This document shows, piece after piece, positions 8,111-13,749 of a DNA stretch of 13,749 bases. Each line of letters starts with the position of its first letter. Positions within the stretch are counted from its first letter, which is position 1. A program made the position numbers and the translations under genes. Source of the stretch: an uncultured Collinsella sp. (GTDB lineage: Bacteria; Actinomycetota; Coriobacteriia; Coriobacteriales; Coriobacteriaceae). The notes under the pieces are model-generated. The model was given only the letters and a program-made list of their open reading frames with translations. It was not told where the DNA came from and searched no databases. The stretch covers positions 1 to 13,749 of the forward strand of contig CABUOF010000054.1 in the NCBI GenBank assembly GCA_902493125.1, read 5' to 3'.

Positions 8111-8124
8111 GTTGTCTATAGAAG

Positions 8125-8152
8125 AAAAGCCGCTGGTTAGAGCGGCTTTTTT
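8125..8152 (+). terminator. Intrinsic terminator 2 of thrS
   Basis: AAAAGCCGCT (8125-8134) pairs perfectly with AGCGGCTTTT (8141-8150), with T at 8147-8152. The A-rich left side also makes it a possible terminator for the minus strand. Two terminators in tandem isolate thrS from the polysaccharide locus. Confidence 0.9.
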
Positions 8153-8193
8153 GTTGTGCAAAAAGGTACAGGTTTTTGTAGAGGGGTATGGAG

Positions 8194-8218
8194 ATGCGCC
8201 CATTCGCGGCGCATTTTG
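8194..8218 (+). terminator. Terminator-like hairpin inside the inverted-repeat segment
   Basis: ATGCGCC (8194-8200) pairs perfectly with GGCGCAT (8208-8214), followed by T at 8214-8217 and G. In the present orientation it lies upstream of the -10 box and would block any read-through from thrS. Confidence 0.45.
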
Positions 8219-8236
8219 TGCAATCTGGGAAAACGC

Positions 8237-8262
8237 GAGCAGTTTGCTCGTATAATGAGCAA
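8237..8262 (+). promoter_or_regulatory. -10 box within a dyad, promoter for the polysaccharide locus
   Basis: A consensus TATAAT lies at 8251-8256 inside TTGCTCGTATAATGAGCAA (8244-8262), whose arms TTGCTC and GAGCAA are exact inverted copies. A third half-site GAGCA lies at 8237-8241. No good -35 hexamer is found 16-18 bases upstream (the sequence there reads GGGAAAAC), so the promoter may need an activator or be weak. The dyad over the -10 box is a natural repressor site. Confidence 0.5.
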
Positions 8263-8339
8263 CGTCGAAAGATACAAAAACCTGTACTTTTGCGACTGCG
8301 CCTAGCTGCGAGCGAGAAGCCTGTTCTCAATGCCCTGCA

Positions 8340-8356
8340 TCCGCGTGTGTCGCGGA
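8340..8356 (+). promoter_or_regulatory. Leader hairpin just before the nusG-like gene
   Basis: TCCGCG (8340-8345) pairs with CGCGGA (8351-8356) around a TGTGT loop, 21 bases before the start codon and just ahead of the AGGGGG ribosome site. LoaP-type antiterminators are known to act through a leader RNA hairpin, so this stem is a candidate recruitment site. That role is inferred from position only. Confidence 0.35.
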
Positions 8357-8377
8357 GACAAGAAAAGGGGGCGAGAG

Positions 8378-8968
8378 ATGGAACAGACGATGCGGCGCCA
8401 AGAGCAGCTGCCCGGCGCCTTTAGTGGCGCTACTACCAACAGCCAGCATGGCCGCGTCCGCTGGTATCTGGTCCATACCCCCAACGGTAAAGAGCGCGAG
8501 ATCTGCGAAAAAGTCCGCCGTCTTATCCCGCACGAGCTGATGCAGGACGCTTTTGTGATGCAAAAGGAATTCTGGTTTAAGCGGGACGGCGCTTGGTCGC
8601 TCCAAACCAAACCTATGTACAAGGAATACTTCTTCGTCGCCACGCGCGATGCCGCCCTGCTCGACAAGGCTTTGGCCCAGTTGAGCTTTGGCTGCCGCAT
8701 TGCCGGTAGCAAGGAGCGGGCCTATGCGCCCATGCCGGACGATGCGCAGGACTGGTACCGCAGCATGCTCGACGACGACGGCGTGGTGCGCAACAGCGTC
8801 GCCCGTATAGAGGACGGCGTGCTGCACATAGAACAGGGTCCCTTGGTGGGGCAAGAGGCCCGTGTAAAGAAGATCGATCGTCATAAGCGCTGGTGCCTGG
8901 TAGACGTGGGCGAAGGCGACTCCGCTTTTAGGGAGCTGCTTCCGTTAGACGTGCCCAGCAAAACGTAA
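8378..8968 (+). CDS. Specialised NusG paralog (LoaP/UpxY-type transcription antiterminator)
   Basis: This is a 196-residue protein with a NusG N-terminal (NGN) domain at about 27-105, opening with RWYLVHTPNGKEREICEKV and including KPMYKEYFFVATRD. A KOW domain follows at about 148-190, with GPLVGQEARVKKIDRHKR, a signature typical of LoaP-like paralogs. Such proteins bind RNA polymerase and carry it through long polysaccharide or polyketide operons. The gene is the first of the polysaccharide locus, as expected. I chose ATG at 8378 because AAAAGGGGG lies 6-14 bases before it; an in-frame ATG at 8330 would add 16 residues without a ribosome site. It is not housekeeping NusG: the context is wrong and the N- and C-terminal tails differ. 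Confidence 0.88.
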   Translation: MEQTMRRQEQLPGAFSGATTNSQHGRVRWYLVHTPNGKEREICEKVRRLIPHELMQDAFVMQKEFWFKRDGAWSLQTKPMYKEYFFVATRDAALLDKALAQLSFGCRIAGSKERAYAPMPDDAQDWYRSMLDDDGVVRNSVARIEDGVLHIEQGPLVGQEARVKKIDRHKRWCLVDVGEGDSAFRELLPLDVPSKT

Positions 8969-9014
8969 GGGAGACGTTGCGCCAGCAGTTAATTCAAATT
9001 TTGAGTTCATAGAT

Positions 9015-9023
9015 GGGGGGGGG
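9015..9023 (+). repeat. G9 homopolymer tract before the sugar transferase
   Basis: Nine G follow an ATG whose G is the first of the run (ATG at 9013-9015). With nine G this ATG leads to a stop at 9058-9060. With eight G it would read in frame into the sugar transferase and add 13 residues. The tract could be a slipped-strand contingency site, or its length could be a sequencing error. Confidence 0.5.
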
Positions 9024-9040
9024 TTCCTGGGGACAGGAAC
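9023..9040 (+). promoter_or_regulatory. Hairpin over the presumed ribosome site of the sugar transferase
   Basis: GTTCCTG (9023-9029) pairs perfectly with CAGGAAC (9034-9040) around a GGGA loop. The right arm contains AGGAA, the only Shine-Dalgarno-like sequence before the GTG start (13 bases away), so the stem could limit translation or serve as an antiterminator contact. Confidence 0.4.
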
Positions 9041-9052
9041 GTATGTTTTATT

Positions 9053-9754
9053 GTGGCTGAAAAAGAAGTAACAGAGAGCTGTGTATCCGTGGGGGACGCA
9101 CTGGCTATTAAAGAGATTAAACCGAGCGGTACGCTTGGCTACCGCTTTATTAAGAGACTGTTTGACCTTGTATTCAGTCTTTTGATGAGCGTACTGCTGC
9201 TTATCCCCATCGCCATTGTGTGTGCGCTCATCAGCCTTGAATCGCCTGGCAGTCCTATGTATACGCAAGAACGAGTTGGCAAGGGCGGAAAGACCATCAA
9301 GATTTTTAAGCTCCGCAGCATGGTCTCCGACGCCGGCGATGTACAGAAGTACCTTAGCCCTGAGCAGCTACATCAGTGGGAAGTTGAGCGCAAGGTTGAC
9401 GATGACCCCCGCATTACCAAAGTCGGTCGGTTCATCCGCAAGTGCTCAATTGACGAGATGCCGCAGTTTCTCAACGTGCTGAACGGCGATCTTTCCGTCA
9501 TTGGGCCTCGTCCCATTACACGGGATGAGCTCGAGCAGCATTTTACTGATGAAGAAAAAGCCGAGTTGCTTTCTGTTCGGCCTGGCATTACGGGCCTGTG
9601 GCAGGCGACTGATCGCAACGCTGCGACGTTCGAGAGCGGTCTGCGCCAGAAGATTGAGCTTCGCTATGTCCAAAACCGTTGTTTTGCGATGGATTGGAAG
9701 TGCTTTACCGGCACCTTTGGTGCCATGTTCGGCAAGAAGAGGACGGGGCGATAG
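9053..9754 (+). CDS. Bacterial sugar transferase (monotopic phosphoglycosyl transferase)
   Basis: This is a 233-residue membrane enzyme of the PF02397 family. It moves a sugar-1-phosphate from a UDP-sugar to undecaprenyl phosphate and so starts each repeat unit of a polysaccharide. An N-terminal hydrophobic re-entrant helix (about 38-61) is followed by the core: YTQERVGKGGK (70-80), FKLRSM (85-90), DDPRITKVGRFIRK, the catalytic pair D134-E135 in SIDEMPQFLNVL, GPRP at 151-154, and RPGITGLWQ (176-184). Size fits the short WcaJ/Cps2E C-terminal-type enzymes without a CoA-binding domain. The start is uncertain. GTG at 9053 has only a distant AGGAA, and a G-tract upstream may alter the N-terminus. 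It is the first enzyme gene of the locus; the next gene starts directly after its stop. The sugar is unknown. Confidence 0.93.
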   Translation: MAEKEVTESCVSVGDALAIKEIKPSGTLGYRFIKRLFDLVFSLLMSVLLLIPIAIVCALISLESPGSPMYTQERVGKGGKTIKIFKLRSMVSDAGDVQKYLSPEQLHQWEVERKVDDDPRITKVGRFIRKCSIDEMPQFLNVLNGDLSVIGPRPITRDELEQHFTDEEKAELLSVRPGITGLWQATDRNAATFESGLRQKIELRYVQNRCFAMDWKCFTGTFGAMFGKKRTGR

Positions 9755-10882
9755 ATGGCTAATCCTATTCGAGTCGCACAGATAGTTGGAAAAATGAACG
9801 GCGGTGGAGTCGAAGCTGTCGTCATGAATTACTACCGCCACATCGATCGCAGTAAAGTGCAGTTCGATTTCCTTGTCGATTCCGATTCGACTCTTGTGCC
9901 TCGCGAGGAGATTGAATCGCTCGGTGGCCGAGTTTTCGAGATTCCGCCCTATCAGCATGTAATTGAATACCAGCGAGAGCTCCACCGTCTCTTTAAACAA
10001 GAGGGCTGGAAGATCGTGCACAGCCACATCAACGCGCTTTCGGTCTTTCCGCTTCGTGCCGCGAAGAAGGCGGGCGTTCCTGTGCGTATCGCCCACAGTC
10101 ATTCTACGAGTGGTAAGGGTGAGTATGCTAAGAACGCCCTTAAGGCTGTGCTGAAAACCCAGGCAAATCGATATCCCACGAATAAAGTTGCCTGTAGTGA
10201 GTTTGCTGGGAAATGGTTGTTTGGCCGCAAAACGTCATTTTCTGTTATGAATAACGCCATTGATATAAGCCAGTTTTCTCCTAATCCAGATAGTCGAATG
10301 CATGTTAGGAAACAGCTCGGCATTGCAGATGAGACCTTCCTTATTGGACACGTCGGAAGGTTTGTCGATCAGAAGAACCATGATTTTCTATTAGCTGTTT
10401 TTAGAGAGGTTCTTTCCCATGAGCCAAATTCAGTGCTCGCACTTGTGGGAAACGGGCCACTGCTGGAGCATGTTAAACAGATGTCAATTGATTTGGGCAT
10501 ATCGAATTCTGTCTTATTTCTAGGGATTAGATCCGATGTTGCAAGTTTATATCAAGCTTTTGATGTCTTTTGTCTTCCAAGCAAATATGAAGGACTTCCC
10601 GTTGTTGGAGTTGAATGCCAAGCTAGTGGAACTCCAATCTTGGCATCGGATGCAATCACATCTGAAATCAAATTGACTTCCCTTATGGAGTTTGAGCGGT
10701 TGAGTTCTAGCCCTCAAAAATGGTGTGAGCATTTGATCTCCATGAAGAAGATAGACGCTGATCCAAATGATTCAGAGAGCTTGAAGGCTTTTGATGTGTC
10801 TGCTGCTTCAAAACGTCTCGAGGATTATTACTCCCACTGTCTCAAAACGGTGTCGCCTAGTAAAGCGATTGCAGATAAATAA
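9755..10882 (+). CDS. GT4 family glycosyltransferase
   Basis: This is a 375-residue GT-B enzyme. The N-terminal domain begins VAQIVGKMNGGGVEAVVMNYY and includes IVHSHINALSVFPLR and RIAHSHSTS (about 111-119). The C-terminal donor domain starts near 195 (LIGHVGRFVDQKN) and has the E-x7-E motif EGLPVVGVE (279-287). It adds a sugar from a nucleotide donor to the growing lipid-linked unit on the inner membrane face. ATG follows the upstream TAG with no gap, with AGAGGACGGGG before it. Base composition drops inside the gene: 38 G/C in line 10021-10080 against 25 in 10261-10320, a break near residues 115-145. It resembles the GT gene at the right edge in layout and motifs. Confidence 0.92.
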   Translation: MANPIRVAQIVGKMNGGGVEAVVMNYYRHIDRSKVQFDFLVDSDSTLVPREEIESLGGRVFEIPPYQHVIEYQRELHRLFKQEGWKIVHSHINALSVFPLRAAKKAGVPVRIAHSHSTSGKGEYAKNALKAVLKTQANRYPTNKVACSEFAGKWLFGRKTSFSVMNNAIDISQFSPNPDSRMHVRKQLGIADETFLIGHVGRFVDQKNHDFLLAVFREVLSHEPNSVLALVGNGPLLEHVKQMSIDLGISNSVLFLGIRSDVASLYQAFDVFCLPSKYEGLPVVGVECQASGTPILASDAITSEIKLTSLMEFERLSSSPQKWCEHLISMKKIDADPNDSESLKAFDVSAASKRLEDYYSHCLKTVSPSKAIADK

Positions 10883-10904
10883 AGGTTTGGAGAAAACCAA
10901 AACT

Positions 10905-11894
10905 ATGAAATTGAGTTTTATTGTTCCTATTTATAACGTGGAGGATTACCTCCTCGATTGTTGTAAAAGTATCTTAAATCAGGTTGACAGTTCTTGTGAA
11001 ATTCTTCTTGTGGATGACGGCTCGACTGATAGGTCTTCGCAAATTGCTGATGATATTGCACGCGAACATGATCGTGTAACTGTTATTCATAAAGAAAACG
11101 GTGGCTTAGCTTCTGCTCGAAATACAGGATTAGATGCTGCTTCAGGAGATTACGTTGCGTTTGTTGATTCGGACGATCTAATTTCTGAGAACTGCCTCCC
11201 CGCTATTCTCCATGAGCTTGAAGATACTAAGCCTGATATTTTGTTTCTTGATAGCTGCAAGCTATACCCTGATGGAACTAAAAAATCAATCGGCTATCAT
11301 ATTGAGCCCGTTTTCATTAATCAAAAAAGCAAGAGCGAAGTTCTTTACTACTTGTCTAGACTGCCTAAGTTTCCTGACAGCGCATGTATGAAAATATATA
11401 GACGTGCTTTTTTGTTTAACTGTGGGCTTAGGTTTCCTGAGGACGGACGTGTCTCAGAGGACCTAAATTTCGTAATGAATAGTCTTCTTGACGCTGAGGC
11501 TTATTCTGCACTTGATTTGAATTATTACGAATATCGTCAAAATAGAGCGGGCTCTATCACTGATGCAGTTGGTCTCAAGCATTTTCAAGGCCTCCAGCAG
11601 TTTATCGAAGATGCTATTCCCGTTCTTTGTGACTCTGACTATAGGCCCAAGAATAATGATTGTGCTTGCTGTTTAAGCTTCGTTGCGTATGAGTACTCAA
11701 TTATGTTGTGGATGCTCAGTGCAATTCCGGGCTCAAAATTAGACGAAGCCGTCGCTTATTTAACGAACTATCGATGGCTTATGAATTATGCGGGTGGAAG
11801 AAGGGCCCAAATGACTCGTACTGCGCTGAGTCTTTTGGGGGTACGGAAAACATCTTCCCTGCTTAGCATTTATATGAAAGTGAGGCGAAACTAA
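10905..11894 (+). CDS. GT2 family glycosyltransferase
   Basis: This is a 329-residue GT-A enzyme. FIVPIYNVEDYLLDCCKS opens the fold, VDDGSTDRS (36-44) binds the nucleotide, ENGGLASARN follows at 64-73, and the metal-binding DSDD lies at 88-91 (VAFVDSDD). An acceptor-side region follows, with ACMKIYRRAF near 165 and RVSEDLNF, the catalytic-base E-D region, near 185. It transfers a sugar to the polysaccharide unit. I start at ATG 10905, after TTTGGAG in the 22-base gap; the frame is open back to 10791, but that part overlaps the previous gene and is not GT2 sequence. The A+T-rich codon use matches the later genes of the locus and differs from thrS. It ends in a TAATG overlap with the next gene. 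Confidence 0.92.
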   Translation: MKLSFIVPIYNVEDYLLDCCKSILNQVDSSCEILLVDDGSTDRSSQIADDIAREHDRVTVIHKENGGLASARNTGLDAASGDYVAFVDSDDLISENCLPAILHELEDTKPDILFLDSCKLYPDGTKKSIGYHIEPVFINQKSKSEVLYYLSRLPKFPDSACMKIYRRAFLFNCGLRFPEDGRVSEDLNFVMNSLLDAEAYSALDLNYYEYRQNRAGSITDAVGLKHFQGLQQFIEDAIPVLCDSDYRPKNNDCACCLSFVAYEYSIMLWMLSAIPGSKLDEAVAYLTNYRWLMNYAGGRRAQMTRTALSLLGVRKTSSLLSIYMKVRRN

Positions 11895-12994
11895 TGAAAG
11901 CTGCTATTGTCACGCTTCATCGAGTTTACAACTACGGTTCTGTTTTGCAGGCATACGCAACCCAAAAGGTATTCGAAAAGCATGGCTGCGAGACGAGCAT
12001 TGTCGACTATATAACTGAGCAGCGAACGCTAAAACGTATCTTCTTCAAACCTCCTGCTGATCCTAGCATCAAAGGCGTTAAAAGGGTTGTCTATCAAATT
12101 GCTAAAATTGGCTCGCTTGCACTTAAAGAACTCACTTTCGGCTCATTTGTAAAGAAGACAATGCGGCTTACAAAGCGATACGTGACCGCCGACGATTTAG
12201 CTGTAGATCCTCCCCGCGCCGATGTCTATGTGAGCGGAAGCGATCAGGTTTGGAATAGTAAATATAATGAGGGGATTGACAGGGGCTTTTTCCTGGATTT
12301 TGTTCCTTCGGGTCGAAAGAAAATTTCTTTTGCGTCTAGTTTCGGCAAATCTGCACTCGACGAGTGGGAAAAAGAGCAGACGCGTTTCTATTTGAGTCAG
12401 TACGCTGCCATTTCTGTTCGTGAGGATTCTGCTGTAGAAATAGTGGAGGACCTTGGTGTGCAGGGCGCTGTGCAGGTCATTGATCCAACACTGCAGCTTA
12501 CTAAATCGGAGTGGCAACCACTTGCGTCTCCTCGTTTGGTTAAGGAGCCCTACTTGGCTCTTATGCTTCTTTACAATGAAGACAATGGTGCGACGGAAAT
12601 TGCTCGTCAAATTGCCGACGAGAGGGGCTTGAAGCTCGTTAAGATTTCATGGGAAATGAAAAAGCCCGAGGCTGTTGATAAGTTGTTTACGCATAGGTCC
12701 CCAGCAGATTTTCTATCCTTGTTTTCCAATGCCGATTTTGTTGTGACCAACTCGTTCCATGGACTTGCATTTTCTCTGATTTTTGAACGCCAGTTTTTGG
12801 TTGTTCCTAGAAATGAGTTTAACTCCAGAATTGATTCGCTTCTCAGCCTAGTTGGTTTGTCGGATCGACTTGTAAAAAAGCCTTTAGACTCTGATCAATC
12901 TTTGCCTGTCATTGATTACTCGCATGTAAACAAGGCGCTTAATGCTGCGCGCCTTGATGCGGATAGATATATCGACGAGGCGTTGGGTGAATAA
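11894..12994 (+). CDS. Polysaccharide pyruvyltransferase family protein
   Basis: This is a 366-residue member of PF04230 (CsaB/WcaK type). It begins AAIVTLHRVYNYGSVLQAYA, the family's N-terminal glycine-rich block. It then has VSGSDQVWN (113-121), a SVRE block at about 173-177, and TNSFHGLAFSLIF near 285-297, whose SFHG is the hallmark C-terminal motif. These enzymes add a pyruvate ketal from phosphoenolpyruvate to a sugar, giving the polymer a negative charge. The start codon overlaps the stop of the GT2 gene by one base, so translation is probably coupled. No frameshift or missing motif is seen. Some family members have other transferase roles, so the exact reaction is inferred. Confidence 0.92.
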   Translation: MKAAIVTLHRVYNYGSVLQAYATQKVFEKHGCETSIVDYITEQRTLKRIFFKPPADPSIKGVKRVVYQIAKIGSLALKELTFGSFVKKTMRLTKRYVTADDLAVDPPRADVYVSGSDQVWNSKYNEGIDRGFFLDFVPSGRKKISFASSFGKSALDEWEKEQTRFYLSQYAAISVREDSAVEIVEDLGVQGAVQVIDPTLQLTKSEWQPLASPRLVKEPYLALMLLYNEDNGATEIARQIADERGLKLVKISWEMKKPEAVDKLFTHRSPADFLSLFSNADFVVTNSFHGLAFSLIFERQFLVVPRNEFNSRIDSLLSLVGLSDRLVKKPLDSDQSLPVIDYSHVNKALNAARLDADRYIDEALGE

Positions 12995-13749
12995 ATGTTT
13001 AATGTATTACACGTGATGTATGGGGCTGATGCCGGTGGCATTTCATCAGTTATTCTTAATTATTACAGACACCTTGTAGAACATGGCTTTCATTTTGATT
13101 TGGCATTAACTTCAGATCTAATTGGGCTTAATGCTAAGCGCTTTCGCGAGCTTGGCTCCCACATATATCGACTTCCTTCGAAGAGCGAGGGAATTGGTGC
13201 CTATGAGACAGCCTTAGCCAATCTGCTTAAGGACAATTCCTATGATGCGGTTCATGTTCACGAAAATGAAACGTCTTACGTTGCCCTTCGGGTTGCTCGA
13301 AAGTGTGGTGTGCCTGTTAGAATCGCGCATTCCCACACTACATCACCGTGTTATTCATTTCGCGACCATTTAAGAAGGGTTTCCGGCTGTGTTCTAAATG
13401 GCCGTTATGCTACATGCTTAATCTCCTGTGGGAAGCTTGCCGGTGAACGCGTTTTCGGTAAATGGCGTTGGCGAATGGGGAAGGTGCAGTTTTTGCCCAA
13501 TGCCATTGATACTGGTTCATATACATTCGATCCGTCCGTTAGGCGCGCCGTGCGTCAGGAGCTTGGGTTCAACGAGGAATTCGTTGTTGGTATGGTTGGT
13601 AGACTGTCGAAACAAAAAAACTATTCCCTTGCGCTGAAAATAGCGAGCACTTTTGACAAGAATTGTAATGTGCGATTTGTTGCGGCTGGAAACGGCGAGC
13701 TTGAGAGTGAGATATCCTCTGCGATTGAGGCATGTGGATGCGGCAATCG
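12995..13749 (+). CDS. GT4 family glycosyltransferase, 3' end outside the window
   Basis: The frame runs open for 251 codons from ATG 12995 to the window end. It begins MFNVLHVMYGADAGGISSVI, with NYYRHL next, then AVHVHENETSYVALRVA, GVPVRIAHSHTTS and PNAIDTGSYTF. The donor domain opens with VVGMVGRLSKQKNYSLAL and AAGNGELESE. These blocks match the first GT4 gene (9755-10882) in order and spacing, so both belong to the same capsule/EPS glycosyltransferase family. ATG follows the pyruvyltransferase TAA without a gap. The E-x7-E motif is not reached before the edge. Composition is A+T-rich like its neighbours. Confidence 0.9.
   Translation, partial: MFNVLHVMYGADAGGISSVILNYYRHLVEHGFHFDLALTSDLIGLNAKRFRELGSHIYRLPSKSEGIGAYETALANLLKDNSYDAVHVHENETSYVALRVARKCGVPVRIAHSHTTSPCYSFRDHLRRVSGCVLNGRYATCLISCGKLAGERVFGKWRWRMGKVQFLPNAIDTGSYTFDPSVRRAVRQELGFNEEFVVGMVGRLSKQKNYSLALKIASTFDKNCNVRFVAAGNGELESEISSAIEACGCGN

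Larger units (their letters stand above)
8159..8293. repeat. Inverted-repeat-flanked promoter segment (candidate invertible switch)
   Basis: GTACAGGTTTTTGTA (8166-8180) and TACAAAAACCTGTAC (8273-8287) are perfect 15-bp inverted copies. With one extra base on the left, pairing continues outward to GCAAAA/TTTTGC (8159-8293). The 92 bases between the cores hold a terminator-like hairpin and a TATAAT box that reads toward the NusG-like gene. Such a segment could be flipped by a site-specific recombinase to switch the operon off. Alternatives are a MITE-like palindromic element or a regulatory stem. No recombinase is in the window, so inversion is an inference. Confidence 0.6.
8054..8377 (+). other. 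Gene-free region between thrS and the nusG-like gene
   Basis: These 324 bases hold two tandem intrinsic terminators for thrS, an inverted-repeat-bounded segment with a -10 box, and a leader of about 115 bases with a small hairpin. No coding frame is convincing; an antisense frame at 8037-8330 runs through the terminators. The region is best read as the control module of the downstream polysaccharide locus. Confidence 0.75.

Noticed and set aside
8330..8377. Longer N-terminus of the NusG-like protein
   Set aside because: The ATG at 8330 has no ribosome site, and the added 16 residues overlap the leader hairpin. The ATG at 8378 has AAAAGGGGG at proper distance.
10791..10904. Upstream start of the GT2 gene inside the previous gene
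   Set aside because: Those 38 residues are an out-of-frame read of the end of the GT4 gene. The GT2 fold begins exactly at ATG 10905.

Overview
The window reads as chromosome of a high-GC Gram-positive actinobacterium. The gene content, the G+C-rich housekeeping genes and the many intergenic palindromes suggest a gut Coriobacteriia member such as Collinsella. That assignment is recognition, not proof. Genes are dense, intergenic regions are full of hairpins, and G+C differs strongly between regions: one 60-base line inside thrS counts 38 G/C, one line inside the glycan genes counts 20 G/C.

Region 1 (1-1930): the 3' end of a folylpolyglutamate synthase gene on +, a gene-free stretch holding two palindromic elements, then an M24 (Xaa-Pro type) aminopeptidase on -. 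A second copy of the first palindrome lies on the far side of the peptidase. Region 2 (1946-5216, - strand): a tight three-gene redox operon, transcribed from a GlpA-like FAD dehydrogenase with a C-terminal [2Fe-2S] BFD domain, through a pyridine-nucleotide FAD oxidoreductase, to a Cys-rich DUF1667 protein. The spacing (1 and 3 nt) and shared family context suggest one electron-transfer complex oxidising glycerol-3-phosphate or a similar hydroxyacid. Region 3 (5217-6190): a gene-free stretch with two tandem hairpin repeats, then a small membrane protein with two zinc ribbons. Region 4 (6192-8152): thrS with a clear promoter and two tandem intrinsic terminators. Its product lacks most of the usual TGS domain.

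Region 5 (8159-13749, + strand, open at the right edge): the start of a cell-surface polysaccharide locus. In order it has a promoter-bearing segment flanked by inverted repeats, a specialised NusG paralog (LoaP/UpxY type antiterminator), a membrane sugar-phosphate transferase that starts glycan assembly, a GT4 glycosyltransferase, a GT2 glycosyltransferase, a polysaccharide pyruvyltransferase, and a second GT4 gene cut by the window end. The cistrons from the sugar transferase onward abut or nearly abut. The predicted product is an undecaprenyl-linked, pyruvylated (acidic) polysaccharide whose long operon is read through with help from the NusG paralog.

The most interesting point is the start of region 5. 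An inverted-repeat-bounded segment (15-bp perfect core arms, 92 bp between) holds a TATAAT box and a terminator-like hairpin, and sits just upstream of a NusG-like gene and a glycan operon. This is the layout of phase-variable capsule loci in Bacteroides, here in what looks like an actinobacterium. A G9 tract upstream of the first sugar transferase may be a second switch. Neither has been tested, and no recombinase gene is in the window.
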